Assembly (NCBI GenBank): GCA_012861695.1
Contig: JAAOOA010000027.1
Location: forward strand, 945,001-1,009,000
Source: Trematomus loennbergii
Lineage: Eukaryota; Chordata; Actinopteri; Perciformes; Nototheniidae
Reading direction: 5' to 3'
DNA: 64,000 nt
The translations under genes were made by a program, and so were the position numbers. The notes below the pieces were generated by a model that worked only from the letters and a program-made list of their open reading frames with translations, did not search any database and was not told the DNA's origin. Positions 26,478-38,602 of the stretch are shown here, piece after piece; position 1 is the stretch's first letter; each line of letters begins with the position of its first letter.

Positions 26478-26564
26478 GGAGCTGTGTGATGTAGGTAGTT
26501 TCAAGTTGTTGGGCTGGATGCTTAAGAACACAGGAACCTGAAACTGCCTGAATCACACCGACCT
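26478..26564 (+). ncRNA. mir196: mir-196 microRNA precursor
   Basis: The 5' arm carries the miR-196 seed TAGGTAGTTTCAAG followed by TTGTTGGG; the mature form is 22 nt at 26492-26513. It is the variant with A rather than T at position 13 (CAAG instead of CATG), a form known among fish miR-196 paralogues. The 3' arm at about 26532-26553 (GGAACCTGAAACTGCCTGA) pairs with it. Flanking GTGTGAT (26484-26490) and ATCACAC (26552-26558) extend the stem, and the loop is about 18 nt. miR-196 genes lie just upstream of Hox9 paralogues in vertebrate A, B and C clusters and repress Hox8-group and other Hox mRNAs. Here the hairpin sits 17 kb upstream of hoxb9a on the same strand, matching the HoxB order. A conserved mature sequence plus a good hairpin makes this a strong call. 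Confidence 0.93.
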
Positions 26565-27277
26565 CAACTGCACAGAGGAAACCAAGCAGAATCAACATCC
26601 AACCAACACAACTTAATCATCCCTGTGATATGTAGCCTACTGCTTGTTTAAACCAACCCTGTCTCCTAAAAATTACGTTCCCACAGAACTAAACTGCATT
26701 CTCAATTACGTTTAGCTAGAAACGTATTTTCTCCCACATTACGTTTGTTATGAACGTATCTCAAATACGTTTATTTTCTACATATCTTAGCCATTTATTG
26801 TCTTGCTTATAATAATGATAATAGTCATTTATAAATATCATTTTAGAGCACACAATTGAAATCGACAATCGGGCTCGATATATGGTTAAATTAAAATCAG
26901 TAGGCGAGGCTGTAATTTCGCCAGCTGTTACTCTCATGAGCGAGGCAGAAAATAATAGTTTTATCATGCCAAAAAGCTGCTGGGTCGGTTGTTATTGTCA
27001 ATATTAATATAATAATTATTTATTTTTAATAGTCACACTCGATTTCGCCGATTTTCTTGTTGCCCCAGCTGGTCGACACCTCTTTTAGCAGAAACAAAGG
27101 CTACATTAATGTATTAAATCGATGTTAATCCATGTGTGTGGATGTGGAATTACCGGACGTGACGTTGTGCGATTGCGTTGCCAGGCAACAGCTTGGGTTC
27201 ATGTTAATTTACAAACTCTTCAACTAGAACTCTAGTTATATTTAAAAACATTTTAGAAGACCTCACGAAATATTTAA

Positions 27278-27767
27278 AGGGGACCTATCATGCAAAATGC
27301 ACTTTTGTACGTCTTTTATACATGAATATGTGTCCCCGGTGTTCCAGGGAACTCACCAAGTGTCAGAAAACATAACCCTCTCTATTTTCCTCCATACCCA
27401 AATCTCTAAAAAAAGGGGCTGCAACGGATCTGATAAAAACTGATCCAGATTTGAACACTGTCCTGACGTCAGGACGGTGGCGCTACGGCTATTGGGCCAA
27501 CTCCACCAATCAGGAGGAGACAGCCACGGCCATTGCCGTTCGAAAGCGCTGGAGACGCTGTAGTACATATGCCAGGCCAGTAGATGGTGCTGTTCTCACA
27601 GAATCAGCCCTTGGAAAAACAGAGCTAGAAATTGTCAAATTGAGCAAAATGAGGCATGGCTAAAATGCATGATCTGTTTGGTATTTTGAAAAAAAAAAAG
27701 TATAAATATGCCTTATATAGGTATGGTCCTACACTATATTATTCAAATATAGCATGATAGGTCCACT
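27278..27767. mobile_element. TTAA-flanked MITE family A, full-length copy (490 bp)
   Basis: TTAA at 27274-27277 and 27768-27771 flank inverted ends AGGGGACCTATCATGC and GCATGATAGGTCCACT. The interior matches the element at 11059-11513 in reverse and includes the palindrome CTGACGTCAG. The open frame inside it is not conserved as protein. Confidence 0.88.
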
Positions 27768-28749
27768 TTAATGTAAATTAAAATGTAAATGTGAAGGAAT
27801 GTGTGTATAACAAAATACATCCGTCATAAACAATACCGGAAACAGACGTAGGCAAGATCCTCAGCTCGGTGATTGGATGTTTTAGCCGCAATGCACGTTG
27901 GGATATGGTGTTTATGCGATGTGAAATCCGAAAACATTACAAATAATAATAATACTTTATTCCGAGTGTGCTTGCTTTTCTCTTTGAAAGTCATCACATA
28001 ACGGCATTGTAATACACGGTTCGGCTGCATTAAATATTACACATCTGCCGTAGTTCACTATTTATAGAGCCCTGATGAGAAGACTTCTGGACAAACAGGA
28101 AGAACTGCCGCCAAAACTGAAAACGTGACGTGGATCTTAAATATATCAGCAATTAAACAACATCTTAGATTTCTTTTCACACAATACGTCTCCTTGCAGT
28201 ATCAATACTAATTCGGCTGACTTTTATATTTGATCCAATTGGTAGATAGGCTGTATTTACACCATAACGGTGCACAGCTGATAGAAAGGGACACCTAGTG
28301 GTTAAAGCATGTTATTAAAAAATATTAAGAGTACATTCATAGGGGGAAAGTAGAAGGCCAATGATAGAAATATAGAATAGAACAAATCAAGAAGATACTG
28401 TAAGTGATCTCTAAAATAAAACAGTTTAGTGCAGGACGTCCAAAGATATTAATAGGAGGATGTGCAAAACAGACAAACTAATAAGGCTTTATTTAAACAT
28501 TAAAGAATACTTTAAGTTAAAGTCTTCTTTTGAATAAGAAAAAAGCTTTGGGGGTATCTACAGATAAATATTAAGCCTGACAAAGTACTTAAAGTCTAAT
28601 ATATTGCTTTCCTGCAATGTTAACTGTGTCGAAGCACTTATTTAACTAATATTATACATTATGTATTATAATCTTGTAAGATGTATGTAGATAGTATAAG
28701 AAATGTGCAGAATATGACAGTTTAATGGTGGAGGTATACACACATATTG

Positions 28750-28858
28750 ATAGATGTCTTGTACACTGTTGAGGAACCTGCGACCCAAGTTTACACCGCA
28801 GTTGTGTATAATATGATATGTCAATAAACCTTAAAAAATCTTGAAATCTTGAAAGGGA
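28750..28858 (+). mobile_element. LINE 3' tail fragment
   Basis: ACACTGTTGAGGAACCTGCG and CAATAAACCTTAAAAAATCTTGAAATCTTGAAA form the typical 3' end of a fish LINE, with the short tail repeat TCTTGAAA. Confidence 0.55.
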
Positions 28859-29164
28859 TATGCAAAATAGCCATTATATACAGTCTTTAATTAACTATTA
28901 GTAGAGAATAACGAGTAATGAATATGCTTTATAGGGATCTGCAGATACATTTTTAGTCTTTTCAAGCACCCACTATCAAATATCTCGCCTGATTGTTGGC
29001 ACTTGACAATCACCTTCCCTGAATTTTACTCAGGTGTAACTAAAGTCTGCTTTAAGGATTGTTCATATTTCACATCATTAATCAGAATGTGGTCTAGTTA
29101 ATAAAACATAATATCAAACATAAACATATTATTAACTTTATTGTGAAATAAATACACACATCAA

Positions 29165-29600
29165 TCATCAATCAATCAATGTTTATTTATATAGCCCAAT
29201 ATCACAAATGTTACATTTGTCTCAGTGGACTTCACAGTTTGTACAGAATATCAGTATGACAATACGACACCCTCTGTCCTTAGACCCTCACATCGTACAA
29301 GGAAAAACCTCCAGAGAAAACCCACAGTTTAAAGGGGAAAATGGGAGAAACCTCAGGGAGAGCAACAGAGGAGGGATCCCTCTCCCAGGACGGACAGAAG
29401 TGCAATAGATGCCGTGTGTAGATCGAAGAGATAATACATTTTACAGCATAGGTAGACCAAATGTTTGGAAATGCATGTATCTATAATAAGAAGATGAATC
29501 CACGAGGATGTCAACAATCCTGTGGGAGCCATCAGGGAAGTAGTATGATGAGAGTCAGGCAGGACCACAGTGACAGGTTCAGCCACGACTCAAAGTCCAG
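29165..29600. mobile_element. dispersed teleost repeat (ATTTATATAGCCCAATATCAC family)
   Basis: Starts with ATCAATCAATC repeats, then GTTTATTTATATAGCCCAAT and a body with TCTCAGTGGACTTCACAG, CCAGAGAAAACCCACAGTT and GAGAGCAACAGAGGAGGGAT. I recognise this as a common fish interspersed repeat, but do not assign it to a class. It has no coding capacity. Confidence 0.6.
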
Positions 29601-29748
29601 GACTCAAATCCAGAACTCCAGATATAGACACCAAAAATAAATTTGGGGGAAGCTGGGTTATTCGGAACATGAGAGTACACAGGTACAGACAGACAGAGGG
29701 AAGAAGTAAGGTGTCCCCCGACAGTCTAAGCCTATAGCAGCTAAACTA

Positions 29749-30604
29749 ACGTGTCTACATACATGCACTCCCTTAGGATAGGTTGAGGGAATGGGGTAGC
29801 AAGTAAGAAGTAAGGAACAGGTGGAGAGGCACAACGTGTCTACGTACATGCACTCCCTTAGGATAGGTTGAGGGAAAAGGGTAGCAAGTAAGAAGTAAGG
29901 AACAGAGGTGGAGAGGCACAACGTGTCTACGTACATGCACTCCCTTAGGATAGGTTGAGGGAAAAGGGTAGTAAGTAAGAAGTAGGGAACAGAGGTGGAG
30001 AGGCACAACGTGTCTACGTAGACATGCACTCCCTTAGGATAGGTTGAGGGAAAAGGGTAGTAAGTAAGAAGTAAGGAACAGAGGTGGAGAGGCACAACGT
30101 GTCTACGTACATGCACTCCCTTAGGTTGAGGGAAAAAGGATAGCAAGTAAGAAGTAAGGAACAGAGGTGGAGAGGCACAACGTGTCTATGTACATGCACT
30201 CCCTTAGGATAGGTTGAGGGAAAAGGGTAGTAAGTAAGAAGTAGGGAACAGAGGTGGAGAGGCACAACGTGTCTACGTACATGCACTCCCTTAGGATAGG
30301 TTGAGGGAAAAGGGTAGCTAGTAAGAAGTAAGAAACAGAGGTGGAGAGGCACAACGTGTCTACGTACATGCACTCCCTTAGGATAGGTTGAGGGAAAAGG
30401 GTAGTAAGTAAGAAGTAAGGAACAGAGGTGGAGAGGCACAACGTGTCTATGTACATGCACTCCCTTAGGATAGGTTGAGGGAAAAGGGTAGTAAGTAAGA
30501 AGTAGGGAACAGAGGTGGAGAGGCACAACGTGTCTACGTACATGCACTCCCTTAGGATAGGTTGAGGGAAAAGGGTAGCTAGTAAGAAGTAAGGAACAGA
30601 GGTA
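29749..30604. repeat. 87-bp minisatellite, about 10 copies, with a 261-bp higher-order period
   Basis: The unit begins ACGTGTCTACGTACATGCAC and continues through TTAGGATAGGTTGAGGGAAA. Unit starts fall at 29749, 29834, 29921, 30008, 30097, 30180, 30267, 30354, 30441 and 30528, mostly 87 bp apart. Because 87 is divisible by three, long repetitive frames appear on the minus strand; these are not genes. From 30180 onward, variants (TCTATG, GTAGGGAAC, GTAGCTAG) recur every third unit. Confidence 0.96.
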
Positions 30605-30739
30605 TACAATAACTTTTTATTATTAGTGTAGGACACTTATGTATGTATAACATCTGAAGATGTGTAGTTTATTCATGTTTTCACATAATTCTACAGGATA
30701 TTGCTATATTATTTCACATGTTTTACTTCTACACATTAA

Positions 30740-31120
30740 AGGTGGGGTAAGTAATTTTGGAGAAACCAGCTCGAGATCGCTAGAATTTGAAAATACACAG
30801 CCGGAAAAAATCTGTCACTTCCTTACAGAGCCCTCCTCCAACACACACGAACGCGCACATGGCCAATGAGGGCACGAGATAAGTTTGTGCATAGATGGAA
30901 GGCTGACAGGCAGGTAGGCCATCCAGTTATTTTAGCCGGGCCGGCTAAAATGATTGGTCGTGCTTTTTACAGTACTACGGCTTCCACAGATGAAATTTTT
31001 ATATGGATTTTTTGTCAAAGCACTTAAGATATTCATTGCTATCGGGATGTTAAGAGCATTCCATGGAATATGACAAAAAGTGTATCTCGAGCCGGTTTCT
31101 CAAACTTACCTACCCCACCT
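30740..31120. mobile_element. TTAA-flanked MITE family B, copy 2 (381 bp)
   Basis: TTAA at 30736-30739 and 31121-31124 bracket AGGTGGGGTAAGTAA and CTTACCTACCCCACCT. Internal blocks ATGGCCAATGAGGGCACGAG and GGCTGACAGGCAGGTAGGCC are shared with copies at 11.5 and 58.3 kb. Confidence 0.9.
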
Positions 31121-31650
31121 TTAATATCTGATTTGCAGACAGAAAGGTATATCCGTCATTTAACGGTAAGCTATTGAAATTCTGATTCCATAAATGTGTC
31201 TCCCATCACACAAAACCCCTGACTATTCTCTCAACTCAGTATTTACATTCTTATATTCAAAGACAATTTAAAAACGACAAGTCCCTGTCTATCAGCTGTG
31301 CACCGTTATGGTGTAATTTACGTTAGAATAAATAGAATGGTTTTGAATAACCCACAGTGCTTTAATGTACCAGTGAAAGAGGCTGTTTGGATGATAATTT
31401 TTAAAAAAAAAGTTGTTGCCAATCCGATCAGAAATTTAAGAAATCCATGGATTTTTGGATCTTCAAAGAGCCCGATTACAATGTCCAGACAGGCAAACAA
31501 TTACATTAAATCATTGAAATCGACAATCGGGCTCGATATATGGTTAAATATAGCAGTAGGCGATCGATGTCCATAGATGAGAGTCAAATCTACGTCACTT
31601 TACAGCCCCGCCCACTTTTGGGGAAACCAACGCTGTCATTTGAACGGCGA

Positions 31651-31776
31651 TCAAGCCTGAAGCCACAGAGCTCTTCTTTTACTGTCCCTTTTTCTTAAAA
31701 GAAGTACAGAAAAACGTAACTCTGGATTTGTTTTAATGTTTGAGGTGCAATAAACGACACAGCAGCTTTTTGGCAT
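31651..31776 (-). pseudogene. THAP-domain remnant of a transposase
   Basis: Reading leftward from 31776 the frame gives MPKSCCVVYCTSNIKTNP, then a basic stretch and RRALWLQA before a stop. This matches the opening of a THAP zinc finger: M-P at the start, the first two zinc-binding cysteines, NPEL and a W in the LW.QA position. The C-terminal half (C-x-x-H and AVPTIF-like motif) is not found, so the domain is broken. It lies at the inner edge of the right terminal repeat of the TTAA-flanked element, and a second MPKSC start lies at the mirror position near 26966. Confidence 0.6.
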
Positions 31777-33389
31777 GTTAAAACTATTATTTTCTGCCTC
31801 GCTCATGAGAGTAACAGCTGGCGAAATTACAGCCTCGCCTACTGATTTTAATTTAACCATATATCGAGCCCAATTGTCGATTTCAAATGTGTGCTCTAAA
31901 ATGATATTTATAAATGACTATTATCATTATTATAAGCAAGACAATAAATGGCAATGATATGTAGAAAATAACCGTATTTGAGATACGTTCATAACAAACG
32001 TAACGTGGGAGAAAATACGTTTCTAGTAAACGTAATTGAGAATGCAGTTTAGTTCTGTGGGAACGTAATTTTTAGGAGACAGGGTTGGTTTAAACGCTGC
32101 TAAATGGACAATCTAATGGGTAAAACAAATTGGAGCCTTCTCAGATTGATTGCTTTAGCAAAGAGCCACAAGTGAATCCATAACACATGTCCTTTGAACT
32201 TAAAATGGAAGGGGGATACATTGTGGTTTTCCCATATGTTGATGAATCAAAATGCCTCAATAAATACTGTCTTTGTATGCAGCAAGATGCTTCCAGATCT
32301 CTTGATGTTTTCTCTCTAGTGTCTGTGGAAGCTTCTTACAGCATGGTGCACCCCAAATGTTGAGAGTTGTAAAGGAACAGGTTTTAAGTCAGTACCTGTA
32401 AATAACCAACAATACATGGACTTGAAATACATAAAACAAACAAACAAATGAACCAAAAATACTTGTTTGAGAGTCAGTAGCACACCACAGAGGCTAACAG
32501 TGCTTTTTCAATCATGTTGGTCAACCGCTGCCATGGGAAAAATGGTATAAGCTAACCATAGCCCTAACCCTAAACCTTAAATAAAAAAATACAACTTGAA
32601 TATTAAATGCATGACAGCTACAACATAACTGTAGTGTATGTTTGCACACAAAGTGAGGAAAATTCTAATTTCACTTTGTCGCACTTTAAAAAGAGAGTCC
32701 TAAACTCCAGCATTTAAATACACAGGTGTTTTCAGTTATTTGGGCTTATTCGACATTAATGCATGTTAAAAATGAGCCACTGCTCAGCTGAGATCATCAA
32801 ACTTCCGATTCTCATATCTGGTCACCAAACTAACAGAAAAAGAGGGGGATGTCAAAATACTGAGCTAATATAAGTGTAAATATATGTTTGCAAGCTCAAA
32901 GCCTGGACAAACACAATGGTTTAGACTCATTTGTTGGTGAAAAAGTGAAATTAGAATGATTAGTATAGTATCAATTCATTACAACTATTGCAGTACCCCT
33001 GCAAAAAATGCCTGTTTGTAACATAAATGCTTGGCATGTACAGTATATTGCTGCTTGCAGTTTTCCCAACAACTATTCACACAACAGTTTACTGGACTTT
33101 ACACCTGCCATGACATTTATGTGTAATAAACAGACACACAGTCTTTTGACTTTTGATAGTCCACTTCCATACAGTATACGATTCCATTGATAAAGATAAC
33201 TTTTAAGAATTTGAGACCAGTATCAGTGTCATGTCATCAAATTGACTAACTTTCTAATTGTGTAAGGTTTATACACATTAGATACAATATCTATTGTTTT
33301 TAGCTATTCAAAATATCAAAGAAAGTTCTTAAATATTAAGTTTAGGCAAAATTAAATATTACAATTAATGTGATGTACAATTGACGTGT

Positions 33390-33547
<158 letters not shown>

Positions 33548-33699
33548 TTTACAAAGCAATAGCAGGTGCACCTGATTTTTTCATACCTCAGGACCACTAG
33601 AAAGGTTGGTCCCCGCAAGTGATGATCAGAAATGTGGTCCCCAATGCAAATAAAAACCAGTATGTGTGTGTAGGTGTGTATGTGTGTCAGAAGGGGCAT

Positions 33700-35800
33700 G
33701 GGGTCGGATGAAGTTGGCCTTCCCTGTTCCTCCTCCTGAACCCTCTGTAGTGCTGTGATGATGAACGCTGGCCGTGTTCATTTAAAAACATAAAGTGTTT
33801 TATGTAGTTCAGCGTGCAGCCATGAAGCTGTAAATCTCTTCTCCCTCTTTCTCTCCGTGTCAGGGGTGGAGGGTTCCTGTATAATTTGCAGTGCGTTTAA
33901 TAGCACATTAACATTAGCAGCCACAGTTCACTGTCTGTCCGCTCTGGCGCCGGTACAGCAGCCTGTACAAGATCCCCTTTCTCTCAACATTAGCACACAT
34001 CAAACACAGGATGTAGATTGTTGTTGACATCCAGATTGTAAATGAAGCTGCTCTCTGTAAAAACCCATGGTGCTATTTATTCAAATCCATTTAGATTTAA
34101 TCAATACTTCATATCTTTGTTTGTCTCAACATCAGAGCTTGTAATTATGACTTCATGCCTCTCCATTTGAATTCATGAATGGAAGGCATATTATCTTTTA
34201 TCATCATGTTAAAGTTTACCAAGACATTTATAAATATTGTGGGCTTATTAACACACTTCCTAAATGTTACTTTAATGTTTAAAAGTTTAGTTTAGTTGCA
34301 GTTCCCCCCTGACACTGACGTGTATCCACCCCAGATAAACATTATGCATTACATTAATTCACACCATGTGAACAGGTTGTTCTTTTTAAAATTGTAAATC
34401 CTGAAACTTCTTCAGGACCAGAACCACAGAGGTGGGGTAGCTCTGGCTAAAGGTTAGCTAATTGCTAACTGCTAACAGAGGCTTCGTTTCTTTCCCAGCT
34501 GTTGCACACCTTTTATACCAGTGAACCAGCCACCTGACAGCAGGGGGGAATAGCGACAGTTCAAGTCCTTGTTTTTTATTGCCACTTTGAATTTGATTCC
34601 AACAAACTATCAAACTTGCAAGAATCTTGGATGTACTTTAGAATGTTGCAGGAATGTGTCCTAAACCCGAAAATGAGTTTAGCTCTTCTGGGTTCCCTCC
34701 TCTCAAAGCAATCCATTTTTGTAATTAGTTTTTGGCTAGATGCCTGAAATAAAGTCTGTGGCTCACACGCTATGATATTTTCACATGTTGTTGTACAAGA
34801 TAAAATAGGTCAGTCAATACCCACTGCTGAATGTATGAGGCTTTAACTTATCTTTAGAACGGCAGTTGCTAACAAGCGGCTAAAACGCATCTAACTTCAT
34901 CACGCTGAACATTAGCCACCTTTACATGCATTTGCATTGTAGCCATGAAGTCACTTGACAATCATCATTACAATAGCTATTTACTTCTGGTGATTGCATT
35001 TATGGAAAAACCTTTATCGAAAGTGTTAATATGTGGAGATTATCCTTCTGAACAAAATGTGTCAGTATCATAAATATGTTTGCCATAAATCAAATGTCCA
35101 AATCCCAGAGATACATCATCACTAAGTGTCAGACTGAAACTAAAGTGACTGACCATCACATCTAGAGGAACAAGGGATATTACATGATGCCGGCCAAGGC
35201 TAGTCAGTTAGCATGCATTCAGTTGTGCAACATAACACATAGACATCTTTGTTTAACGTCAACACTGTAACCACATTCTGTTGATACTTTTTGAAGGTTT
35301 TAAACTCAAATTCCGACCATATCTTAAACATTGCAATTCAATAAACACGGTAAACGCATGGTAATCTGAATTCCATGTAAAGCATTTGTGTGATATGTTA
35401 ATGAAATAAGTCCCAGAATGTATTTAGTTTTTTACCAAACAGGTTTTGTCTGGGTGATAAATGTTTTCATCAACTAATTCATATATGACAATCACTCTTC
35501 TTTAAGTTAAGTCAAACATCGAGAAACTGCTTTCTGCACTATTATTTGACAAACAAGTTACAATAGGGAAATAGGTTAAATGGGTGCACCCCTGACACTT
35601 TTTACCCAATACAATGAAGCATAAAAGGTATGAATTATAAATGTTTAGACTTTTTTAAACAAGCCTTTCCTGAATTTTTCTCTAATAAAAAGAAAATGTT
35701 CCTTACATGAACGTCTTTTTATAATTTATAATGTCAAGGTAAACTGAAGAGCAGATCAGTGCTACATATTCTTCTTGCTGTGTCTTTGTATGTACCACAT
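33700..35800. other. gene-free stretch
   Basis: No exon, RNA or transposon boundary recognised. A somewhat GC-richer patch at 33700-33980 has no sustained open frame. Confidence 0.4.
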
Positions 35801-35807
35801 ATACCAA

Positions 35808-36075
35808 AACAAATTCAAGGTTCAAGGTTCAAGGTTCTTTATTGTCAAACTAACATAGCTACAGAGTAATTATGTCGTTGAAAATCTTATGTCACAGGCT
35901 TCTCCAACAGTGCAACACAATAATACAGATAAGCAGACAATATTAACCAATATTAAAATATACTATATTAAAAGTAATATAAAAAGAAAAATGGTTTTAA
36001 AAAAAAGTGAGAGTAAAGAAATTCCTCGTATGTGTAAACCTACTTGGTAATAAAACCGATTCTGATTCTGATTGA
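35808..36075 (-). mobile_element. inverted LINE 3' tail fragment
   Basis: Begins with three AAGGTTC-type tail repeats and TTTATTGTCAAACTAA. The far end reads AATTCCTCGTATGTGTAAACC and ACCGATTCTGATTCTGATT, i.e. tail motifs of two adjoining retroelement ends. Confidence 0.6.
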
Positions 36076-36279
36076 TCAAAGTTGCTCATTGAGATGTACA
36101 TTAGAGAGGTACCAAATCAATGTCAGTTGTATAGGCTTGTTATTAGTACACATACAAGGAATTTGACTCTAGATATTGTTGCTTTTTATAAAGCTGACAT
36201 TAAACAGAAATAGGCATACAATGTGTTATGGTCAACTATAAGGTTTGATGCAAAATAAAGGACAATACCTAAAGTAATT

Positions 36280-36365
36280 GATGAATGGATTGCATTTATA
36301 TACATTGATTTACAGTAACACAAGTAAGCATTCCACCCATTCATTCACATTCATACAGAGGCAGA
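36280..36365 (-). mobile_element. inverted SINE 3' end fragment
   Basis: ATGGATTGCATTTATATA followed by CCACCCATTCATTCACATTC is the reverse complement of the SINE 3' region also present at 58160-58262. Confidence 0.5.
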
Positions 36366-37145
36366 TGCTACTAATACCCTCTGGGCTCTGTGCTTTTCTG
36401 CTTCGGAGCCGGTTCTCCTTTGTGGCTCCAGTTGTGTTTCAACCGCCCAGAGTCATGCGTCATGACATCACCGGCTGATCATCATAGCTGATAGCTGATC
36501 ATCATAGCTGATTTTATTGGCAACGCCGTTCACAACAACAATAGTGGACTGCGTCGGGTTGAGGCTCGTGTTGCTTTTAATCGTACAGACCAGATTCAAT
36601 TAAAGAACGACTTCTCCAACGTTATACTCTTTTCCAGAGTGCAGTGGTTCATTGTTTACCAATGTGGGTCAGCTCATTTACCGACCGCTGCAGTGATACC
36701 CTGCTCGTGTAACGGCATTAAGTCGTTTACTCACGGCAGCGTCCGCTGGAAAGTATTCACTGTCTGACTGTCACACAAGCAGCTGATAAATATCCTCCAT
36801 CCCCATCAGTGAATGTGTTTTAGTCTGAGTTGACCATGTTTGGAATCATAACGTCGTAATAAAATTTCTCTTGTATGAGATGGGTGATGTTAGCATAGCA
36901 ACCGAAGCTAATCTGACCATCTTGTCTACTTGTTGCTATCATATTGTGGCAGAAGCCTTTTTCTGCAGGCATATTGTAACGGCGTTTGGTTCATTGTGAT
37001 TTTACTTTTGATAGTCTGACAGGACAATAAAAAAACAACAGGAAGCAGTGTGCTGCTCTTCAAAATGGGAAATAACGGCGAACGGATAGTCATTAACAGT
37101 AAGGTCCAAATAAACTGCATCACACTATGCCTGGTTTGTGTTGCC

Positions 37146-37698
37146 CAGGGACGGTTCTAGGGGGGGGGGGGCACAGGGGCTAGTGCCCCTGTAACGCTGA
37201 CCTCGGACCCCCTGTGGCCCCCCACCAAAAGAAAAGGTTATAATATTGCGATGTATTGGCTATAGCGCTGGTGCGATGGGCGGAACTAATGTAACTCAGC
37301 ATTCTACTTTCCTTCTAGCATTCTTTACTTCATGTAAGATTCAAACCTAGACGTTGAGGGACTAATAACCGCAGGATGTTGCTGCTGCAATGTGAAAGAA
37401 GTGAACATTTCAGCCTGGGATGCAGAGACCTGGATGGACAGCAGAGATTGACCTGTTCATTGCCTCATATTCAGTGTTGCAGCAAATACGGTTCATGTGA
37501 TTTAATAAAATGCTAACTTAGTTACTAAAACAAGTAATGTAAATAAAAAAATACCAACTGAAACAATTTTGTTACTGAAACAAAGAACTGTACAGAAACA
37601 AATACAAGTTACTGTATTTTATGTCTATTTTACGCATTACTTTATACTGTCTTTGGTTCTGGTTTTCTTAATCGGGCACTAGCTCCGAACTGGCCCTG
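37146..37698. mobile_element. non-autonomous hAT-like element
   Basis: CAGGGACGGTTCTAG at the left and the reverse complement CAGGGCCAGTTCGGAGCTAG at the right are inverted termini, and both lead into CTAGTGCCC. The flanking 8-mers (GTGTTGCC, GATCTGCT) do not match well, so the exact ends are less certain. Confidence 0.6.
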
Positions 37699-37739
37699 GA
37701 TCTGCTTTGGTGGGAAAGGGGTGTGTGTGCAACCTCCTC

Positions 37740-37880
37740 AATAGTCCTAAATTCAGACACATTCACACACCTTTGGTCGTTCCATTGAGAGCAATTTAGG
37801 GTTCAGTATCTCTGGGTGAGGATCATACCACCGGACTTCTGATTGGTGGACGACTGCTCTACTTCCTGTGTCACAGCCGG
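37740..37880 (-). mobile_element. inverted tRNA-derived SINE fragment
   Basis: ACATTCACACACCTTTGGTC, then AGCAATTTAGGGTTCAGTATC and a segment reading on the minus strand into a box B-like sequence near 37830, typical of fish SINE heads and cores. Confidence 0.5.
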
Positions 37881-38149
37881 GCTTCATTAGTGAAAAAATG
37901 AAGCACATTTAGCCTGAGATAAGGATCTGTCAGCACCACTAATTAGCTCCACATGTATTGTATTCTCCAAACATCTTGATCCTCATGTGATTGTGAAGTG
38001 GAAAATGAAGCTGTGTTCAAGGAACAGGGATGTTTCCATTGCATGTGTGCTGAAATCATCCACAAGGCCGGGCCCCCCCACTGACACTCACTCCTAACCC
38101 CTCCCAAAGACACTATGCTTTACATTGGAGCACATGTGATCCACTCTTC

Positions 38150-38268
38150 ATCTTCCACACTGTAAATATTGCACATTTCTCTGTATATCGCAAACATTAT
38201 GCTCAGTGCTATCTCTTTTATATATACCTGCTTTGCAAAAAAAACTTATTCTGATTCTGAAATACACA
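38150..38268 (+). mobile_element. LINE-tail-like fragment
   Basis: CACTGTAAATATTGCACATTTC and AACTTATTCTGATTCTGAA resemble a retroelement 3' end. Short and degenerate. Confidence 0.4.
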
Positions 38269-38602
38269 TTTATGTAACAACTTGATCGCTCTTTATATAT
38301 ATATATATATATTTATATCAGAAGGCTAATTCTTAAATATAATAGGAAGATGGGTTATGAATAGAAATAAATGACTGCCCTCCTTTCAGCAAAATAATAA
38401 TTTGGTGTTGATGTCACAAGATGGCCAACTTCTAAACATACATAAAACCATACAATCTAGTGTGAATCAGGAAGGCTGGGGGTTACATGAGTTCATGTCA
38501 GCAAGATAAGAGATGCTCAACATTTAATAATTGTGCTTTTTACTTAACTTATTTATGCTATGTGACACAATTACAAATAATATTTGATTTGATTGTAATG
38601 TA

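Larger units (their letters stand above)
26652..32089. mobile_element. large composite TTAA-flanked transposon insertion, Kolobok-like
   Basis: Identical TTAA sites (26648-26651, 32090-32093) flank inverted termini ACCAACCCTGTCTCC and GGAGACAGGGTTGGT. The inverted repeats extend about 330 bp inward (26652-26985 against 31765-32089). Both arms run into the start of a THAP-like frame (MPKSC). A TTAA target plus a THAP domain is characteristic of the Kolobok superfamily; P elements also have THAP but use 8-bp targets. The 5.4-kb interior carries other repeats (MITE A at 27.3 kb, MITE B at 30.7 kb, an 87-bp minisatellite), so it has been reworked. No intact transposase core was seen. Confidence 0.65.

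Noticed and set aside
27451..27663. 70-codon frame shared with 11163-11486 that looks conserved
   Set aside because: The two copies belong to MITE family A; similarity extends over the whole element including non-coding ends, so it reflects transposition, not protein selection.
29749..30604. Regular repeats considered as a CRISPR array
   Set aside because: The unit repeats along its whole length with no unique spacers, and the genome is animal.
29658..30636. Minus-strand frames of 162-177 codons with repeated PKGVHVRRHVVPLHLCS-type units
   Set aside because: They arise from the 87-bp minisatellite, whose unit length is a multiple of three; there is no signal of protein constraint and several frames are open at once.
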